This document shows positions 58,495 to 64,000 of a stretch of 64,000 nt of DNA, one piece after another (positions within the stretch are counted from its first letter, which is position 1; every line of letters starts with the position of its first letter). The stretch is from Diplolepis rosae (Eukaryota; Arthropoda; Insecta; Hymenoptera; Diplolepididae): the NCBI GenBank assembly GCA_030998225.1, contig JAPYXD010000754.1:5456001-5520000 (forward strand). Reading direction: 5' to 3'. The position numbers and the translations under genes are program-made. Below the pieces are notes generated by a model that was given only the letters and a program-made list of their open reading frames with translations, made no database searches and had not been told where the DNA came from.

Positions 58495-58975
58495 GAAAAA
58501 TGTTCGCTTCACTGAGAAAAAATTTAAAAATTTATAAAATGTCTTTTTTACTAACAATTACTGTGGGTCAAAGTTAAATGCAGTTTTTTCTAAGTTGACT
58601 TTTTTAAAATGATCAAATTTTGATGAGTGAGTAATCATTTTCTTCTCTAAACAATTCCCAAAGACTCCGCCGCTTTAGATTTTTTAATTAATCTTTTATT
58701 TTCTAACTGCTAATTAGAAATGTTGAAAAATTAAATAAGTTTTTTAAAAAAATGGTTCTAATTAGAAAATGAGAGATTGATTCAAAAAGTTAAAACAGTA
58801 GAGTTATTTGCCATTGTTGAGAGAATGAAATAAACCATCATTTCTTAAAATCCGATAATTTTCAAAGATCAAACTTGGAAAAAAGTGCATTAAACTTTGA
58901 CAGTAATTATTACTAAAAAATACATTTTTTATATTTTCAAATTTTTTTTTAGTAAAGCGAACAGTTTTTTATTAG
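58495..58975. repeat. Foldback element, ~480 bp
   Basis: TGTTCGCTTCACTGAGAAAA on the left pairs with the inverted TTTTTTTTAGTAAAGCGAACA on the right. Pairing runs on through AACAATTACTG / CAGTAATTATT and AATGCAGTTTTTTC / GAAAAAAGTGCATT. Non-coding. Confidence 0.7.
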
Positions 58976-60069
58976 AATGTGTATTGAATAACAACATTAA
59001 CATTTTTCGAAGTGATAATTATTTAAGTTTTCCAAAGGCTTCCTATAGAACCGCATGATATCCTATAATATATTTGAGATATTCGGAATTAATAGATTTT
59101 TGTTTTTCATGTTTACTTGCTATCAAAATGATTGGATCGTTTGTATAATCTAAATGTGCACTATACCGGTACAAAAATCAGGTTTGTTTGTCAATCAGCT
59201 CTGGGCAGAGTGAATTAGTCAATTGAGATAGTTATTTACAGTCACTTCGTTAACATTGAATAGTTGAAATCTGACACTAGAGGTTTTTTTTGCTATCGAC
59301 AAAATGTTCGGCTTATATAGGCACTTTTTAATTGTTGCTACTGTTGTAACAAACAAAAACTATTATCTTGAATAAAGTAGTCGTTGGTAGTTTTGATAAT
59401 TGAAAAAAAAATCATGCATCCTGGCAAACATATTGCAGTTGCATTTGCTAACTTGTTTCTAAACATTTACGAGACTATTTTTTATTAGACTATTATTTAT
59501 TTATGAACAATACTCTACATATATGTATGTGAGATTATTTTAAAGCGGAGGGAATAGCTATTTGTTTTACTAGTGAGAAAAACGAGCAATTACACAAATT
59601 GATAATCGCTTGATCCCCACAAGTGTATCATGCTATTTTTCTCAACACTTTTAGTACAATTGTACTTTTACCATCTGTTTTGAGATGGGAAAATAGCAAG
59701 AGTTGTGAAATCAGTCATTTTACCCTCTCAAAATAGACGGTGAAAGTACAATTTTCATTAGACGTGCTGCGAAAAAGATTTTCAGAGGTGAAATATTGAT
59801 TGAATATTATTAATTTTTCATTTGAACTCATTAAAGAGCTTTACGTCAAGCGCTTTCAATATGCACTAGGTGCTTTGATAATTGTGCGTGGCTCTGATGT
59901 GAAATCCGTTTGTTCTGTGGATTCGTACTTTATAGCATATTGATGCCATATATTTCTCTACTCTGGTAATGAGAATGAGCAGCAGAGTAACGTTCTCATA
60001 TTCTCTGTTGCCGTGTCCACGTACATGTGATGCGTTTACAAATGCTCCCATAAAAAATAAATGTGCGGG
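58976..60069. other. Gene-free stretch
   Basis: No supported gene. An imperfect inverted repeat of CTATTTTTCTCAACACTTTT / ...GAAAATAGCAAGAGTTGTG type lies around 59630-59710. Confidence 0.4.
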
Positions 60070-60260
60070 TTTTAACTCTGCACTGAGAGAACTGTCTGTT
60101 TGAAGCAAACATACATAACTTTCATATACGAACAAAAATAATTTTGTTTGAATAAAGAAAAAAAATCCCATTGAATCAATAAAACTATTTTTGATTCAAA
60201 CAATTTTTTCTTTGAGTTTAAAATGTTTTGTTTTACTTCAAGAAAATTTGTTTTAATAAA
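60070..60260. repeat. TTTGATTCAAA-type repeat (partial)
   Basis: Starts CACTGAGAGAACTGTCTGTT; rich in TTTGATTCAAAC and AATTTGTTTTA motifs as at 17.2 and 27.3 kb. No clear right terminus. Confidence 0.45.
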
Positions 60261-60579
60261 AAGATCTGTGTTTGATGAAATAAAAAATGATGTTTGACAG
60301 TAAATCGAAGATACGACCTAGAAAAATTTGAGTTGGCTGAACAAAATCGTTTCGTTGACTGCATTTAGTTGATTCAAGAAAATATTTTGATTTGGTGAAC
60401 TAAATTCTTTTTTTTTAATTCACTAAATTAATTAATTTTTTTTGTACGAACAGAATTATTTGACAGTATTAAACGCATGTTTAGTGGATCAAGAAAAATA
60501 TTTGGTAAAGTAATCCACCTATTTTAAACTAAAAAATTTTTTTCCTAAAAGTGACTAAATCTGTTTTTGATTTCAAATG

Positions 60580-60690
60580 AAAAAGGAAATTCAATTTACT
60601 TAGGGCTCTGTTGGCCTTAAGGAACACATTCTCATCATGATACTTGCGCTTCACGTTCGATGTTTTCACATTATATCCACTAGAGCAACA
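60580..60690 (-). repeat. Isolated foldback-family end
   Basis: Inverse of the 3650-3745 sequence: GGCCTTAAGGAACACATTCT, CATCATGATACTTGCGCTTC, then CATTATATCCACTAGAGC. It has the GTGAAGCGC remnant of the mini-hairpin and the ATGATGAGAATGTG motif. No arms or GACA tract adjoin it. Confidence 0.65.
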
Positions 60691-60745
60691 TTTGCAATAA
60701 ATAAATTATATAACTAAAATAATTTCTTTGTTTCCAAATATTCCG

Positions 60746-61250
60746 TTAAGGAAAAAAACGTCGACCCACCCGATTCGCATGTGTCACACACTCCCTCTCA
60801 AGTTTAGCATCGTTAGCAACGTTCACCTCGTCTAATTCGACAAAAGCTATGAGACAGCCCCACCTGTTCACATTGAAGAGGCTTATCTTTATAATTATTG
60901 CAGGAGTTATGTCAAGGACATCCATTAAAGATGTCCTGATCTCATTCTCGTTTGAGACAGCATCCAGGTTTCTAATTAGCAGTGTGGACCTGGGAACTAT
61001 TTGCCGAACTACACCAGCCTCCCCGATTGCTTCTCCGATCATTCCACCAAACTTGGCCCTGTTTTCTGCAGTAGCGGACAGCTCGACTAGAACGTCCCCT
61101 GAGCTCGTTTCCTGGATCGTTTTCACCTTGACCTCAAACTCCTCAGGATTGATCTTTGTTCTTATAGACTAAGATTTCCGCGTATTTCAGCCCCTGACCC
61201 GGCTTGATGACTACGGCATCCAGACGAACATTCTTTCTAGGCTTCCCGTA
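60746..61250 (-). pseudogene. Non-LTR retrotransposon ORF1 fragment
   Basis: Minus frames read NVRLDAVVIKPGQGLKYAEIL, then EVKVKTIQETSSGDVLVELS, VVRQIVPRSTLLIRNLDAVS and GCLIAFVELDEVNVANDAKL. This is the central conserved part of R1-type ORF1, like 6500-6900, but from a different lineage. One frame change falls near 61140. The zinc-knuckle end is missing beyond 60746 and the upstream part is cut by the mariner fragment at 61258. Confidence 0.75.
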
Positions 61251-61257
61251 CGATTTA

Positions 61258-61789
61258 AATGATGATCCAAGACCTGGACGACCAGAAGCATCAAATCGTG
61301 CTGAGTTAGTGGTAAAAGTACGTGAAATAATCGCTATCGATGCAAATTTCACTGTGAGAATGCTGGCAGAAGAATTAAATTTATCTTACTGTACAATCTA
61401 CACAATATTAACTGAAGATTTGGGTAAAAGAAAGGTCTTTGCACGTTTTGTTCCACATCAGTTAAATGCACCACCTCACAAGACCAAAAAAGTCAACGTA
61501 TTCGCCTGATTTATCACCGTGTGACTATTTTTTGTTCCCAAAACTAAAAACTGCAATGAAAGGAGCTTTTTACGATGACGTTCCAACCATTCAATCAGCT
61601 GTGACACAGGTCCTACAGAACATCCCAAAAACCGAGTTTAAAAAGTCTATGGATAAATTGGTTGATCGTTCCAAACGTTGTATTGAGTCTGATGGAACCT
61701 ATTTTGAATAAATAATAACTTTCAAAGATAATATAATGTGTATCTTATTCTATATCCACAAAGTTCGGTTATTTTTGGGACACACTGTG
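61258..61789 (+). pseudogene. Mariner fragment, left end missing, core deleted
   Basis: Begins mid-ORF at DDPRPGRPEASNRAELVVKV, runs to FVPHQLNAPPHKTKKVN, then jumps with a frame change to YSPDLSPCDYFLFPKLK (third Asp block) and ends in CIESDGTYFE at 61711. The right terminus is TTGGGACACACTGTG|TA. The same family and same left deletion boundary as 62691-63620. Confidence 0.85.
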
Positions 61790-61791
61790 TA

Positions 61792-62210
61792 GGAACGCAC
61801 TAGACACTTTAGGTCCAGGGAAAAATTTGGCCCTTGTCTGGGTGCTGGTCCAAAATCGAGGAATGCAAAAAATCGAAGGTCCTCTTGGGCTGTAAAGTCA
61901 GGTGGGCCAAGGCTGACTTAATCCTCCAATAAAGCAGGTCAAAAGTCAAATTAGCAACGCAGTTGCTGAAAGGACACAGATTACTAAACTACCACCGCCA
62001 TAAGATGGGTCTGCATCCCAATACAGAGTGTAGTTCCTGCGGGCAAAATAATAAGACATTTTTACACTTACTGAGTCAATGTCCCGTCTTAGTGCGAACT
62101 AGACAATCCACCTGGGGGCAAACCTTTTTTGAGTCAGAGGAAATCAATGCTTTTTCTATTCACAAAATCCTAGACTTCTGGGAAAGGACGGCTCTTGGAT
62201 TTTGAGGGTA
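61792..62210 (+). pseudogene. Non-LTR retrotransposon 3' fragment: RNase H tail and C-terminal finger
   Basis: RNALDTLGPGKNLALVWV matches the end of a LINE RNase H domain. After frame changes, LKGHRLLNYHRHKMGLHPNT is followed by the finger CSSCGQNNKTFLHLLSQCP, typical of RNase-H-bearing elements of the I/Jockey/LOA kind. It ends near 62205. Plus strand, opposite to the ORF1 fragment on the other side of the mariner, so it belongs to a different element. Confidence 0.7.
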
Positions 62211-62688
62211 GTCTCGAGTATTAAGGAGAGGTGCAATGGATCTTAAACTTAAGTGCCAGTGGGTCGTGATGAAACCCCCTACCATCTTAACGTAATATAC
62301 TGTAATGCAAGAGGCTTTTCATAAATTCCTTTCCTAGGGAATAATTGTGGAATCTCAAACGGAATATATTTAATACAGTTCTGCTTTTAGCCCTCCGGAG
62401 TTCGCATATTATATGGCGTAGGTTGGCAGCTCAGGCAGTTGCTGTTCGCAAAGCGCCCATCTGCTACAGAGGCTCGAACATACGTATAACGAGTTTCTCC
62501 AAATGACGAATAAGATACCCTTCGCGATTTACATAATGAATGTGTGCAGATCGTTTGAAAAATGTTTTTAGTAATCTATTATTTTACAAAATTACTCTAA
62601 GAGTTTAATTAAATATTGAAAAGATATTTTCTGGACTTTAAATGAAATTCTTTACATTTTCTTATGAAATTCTAGACTTATAAATATC
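62211..62688. other. Gene-free stretch
   Basis: Possibly the 3' UTR of the preceding LINE fragment for the first ~100 bp, then AT-rich with nothing recognised. Confidence 0.4.
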
Positions 62689-62690
62689 TA

Positions 62691-63620
62691 CACAGTGTGT
62701 TCCAGAAATAACCGAACTTTTTGGATATAGAATAAGATACACATTATATTATCTTTGAAAGTTATTATCTATTAAAAATAGGTTCCATTAGACTCAATAC
62801 AACGTTTGGAACGATCAACCAGCGCATGCATAGATTTTTTTATGTCATTTATAGGAATGTTCTTCAGCACCTCGGTTACGGCTACTTGAATCGCTGGGAT
62901 ATCATCATAAAATGCTCCTTTCATCTTGGTTTTCAGTTTTGGAAATAGAAAATAGTCACATGGTGATAGATCAGGCGAATACGGAGGGTGGTTGATGAGA
63001 GAAATCCGTTTTTTCATAAAAAATTCGTTCACTTTTTTGGTCTTGTGAGGTGGTGCATTTAACTGATGTGGAACAAAACGTGCACAGACCTTTCGTTTAT
63101 CCAAATCTTCAGTTAAAATTCTCCAAATAGTGTTTTTACTCGTATTTAATTCCTCAGTTAACATTCTCGTAGTAAAATTTGCATCGATACCAATGATTTC
63201 ACGGACTTTTTCCACCAATTCAGCACGATTACTAACTTCTGGATGACCTGGCCTTAGGTCGTCATTTAAATCCTCACGACCATTTTTAAACCGTGTAAAC
63301 CACGTATAAACTTGAGTACGACTCATACAATCATCACCATAAACTTTTTTCATCAATTAGTATGTCTCAGCGAATTTTTTTTCAAGTTTAACACAAAATT
63401 TTATATTTGCTCTTTGTTCCATTTTTGTTTTGTAACATTAGCACACTTTTTCTTTTATTGAAATGGCTGTAACTTTCACATCTGTCATCCGATTTACATG
63501 AATTTAGGTGCGTTTGAAAGAGGATGAATGTATCTTTTTAATGCTGCAAATTTTCAATAAATGGCGCTGCATGTTGTATGATTTAAATATAAAGTTCGGT
63601 TATTTTTGGGACACACTGTG
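62691..63620 (-). mobile_element. Mariner deletion derivative with both ends intact
   Basis: TA|CACAGTGTGTTCCAGAAATA at 62689 and the inverted TATTTTTGGGACACACTGTG|TA at 63622; ~30-bp terminal repeats with two mismatches. 930 bp. Confidence 0.92.
62772..63422 (-). pseudogene. Core-deleted mariner transposase, DNA-binding half nearly intact
   Basis: ATG at 63422 begins MEQRANIKFCVKLEKKFAET; one TAA follows at about codon 22, and ATG 63356 restarts the same frame for 194 codons to the stop at 62772. The helix-turn-helix segments (VYGDDCMSRTQVYTWFTRFK, ANFTTRMLTEELNTSKNTIW) and FVPHQLN are present. KKVNEF then fuses directly to FMKKRISLINHPPYSPDLSP, deleting about 150 residues with the first two catalytic Asp, in frame. 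The product could bind the ends but not cut. Only one stop in such a deleted gene is notable. Confidence 0.85.
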
Positions 63621-63622
63621 TA

Positions 63623-64000
63623 CTTTAGATAGATTTTTGTTAATTTCATCCTTAATATTCATTAAGTTTCCATATTTATAAAATTAATATATTGACATCA
63701 GTAAATCTGAACACTTCTTACATAACTTTAACAATTTTTAATGACATTTTTAAAAATTAAAGTACTTGCGATAAATATCATATCCAAATCTGGGAGTTAA
63801 AATTTTATCAGTTTCCTTTATTTTTAAACCAGTGCGCATTCAATATTTGGAAAATTAATTTGAAACCAGGTTTGAACAAAGTAACTGTTGTATCATATTA
63901 TCCCAAAGTGTTAAACTATTCTTGTATACGTAAAATGAAGTTTCTGACATTAATATAAAATTTTGTGAAGCATTTTGAGGAACAGCAATCGTAAATGCGG
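63623..64000. other. AT-rich stretch to window end
   Basis: No gene, terminus or paired repeat seen. Confidence 0.5.

Overview
The window reads as repeat-rich, AT-rich nuclear DNA of an insect. The evidence is spliced structure, several mariner elements with TA target duplications, hAT-like and TTAA-flanked miniature elements, and an R1-type non-LTR retrotransposon whose GC-rich body stands out from the AT-rich flanks. The transposase and retroelement sequences resemble those I associate with ants and wasps, so Hymenoptera is my best guess, but the species cannot be told from the sequence. I see no rRNA, tRNA, CRISPR array or bacterial-type operon.

Layout: 1-4.56 kb holds two copies of a long foldback repeat family whose arms contain degenerate ~155-bp units, with a short GACA tract next to the terminus and GCGAAGC mini-hairpins at the other end. 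4.58-10.56 kb is an almost complete R1-like retrotransposon with a 14-bp target duplication and poly(A), inactivated by frameshifts and stops. 10.6-11.6 kb is a ~640-bp tandem duplication. 12.5-17.0 kb holds the only convincing host-type gene: a four-exon secreted trypsin-fold protein that has lost its catalytic residues and carries one in-frame stop in exon 3; intron 1 is full of miniature elements. 18.7-22.5 kb returns to the foldback family, first as an open tandem array, then as a near-complete half element, then as a copy whose GACA tract has expanded to about 875 bp.

25.0-26.4 kb carries three TA-flanked hairpin elements, two sharing one TA. 29.4-32.1 kb is a minus-strand non-LTR ORF1 relic broken by a 23-bp-TIR element and by a mariner. 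37.1-38.4 kb is a TIR element containing a decayed IS630/Tc/mariner-type transposase. 43.3-44.6, 50.1-51.1, 54.9-58.4 and 61.2-63.6 kb contain further mariners, all defective; one has another mariner inserted in it, and two share an internal deletion that leaves mainly the DNA-binding half. 48.5-49.6 kb is an hAT-like element with a 73-bp TTAA-flanked hairpin inside it.

Most of the window is layers of transposon insertion. The genes do not form a pathway. The main relations are nesting order, shared breakpoints and repeated use of the same termini.
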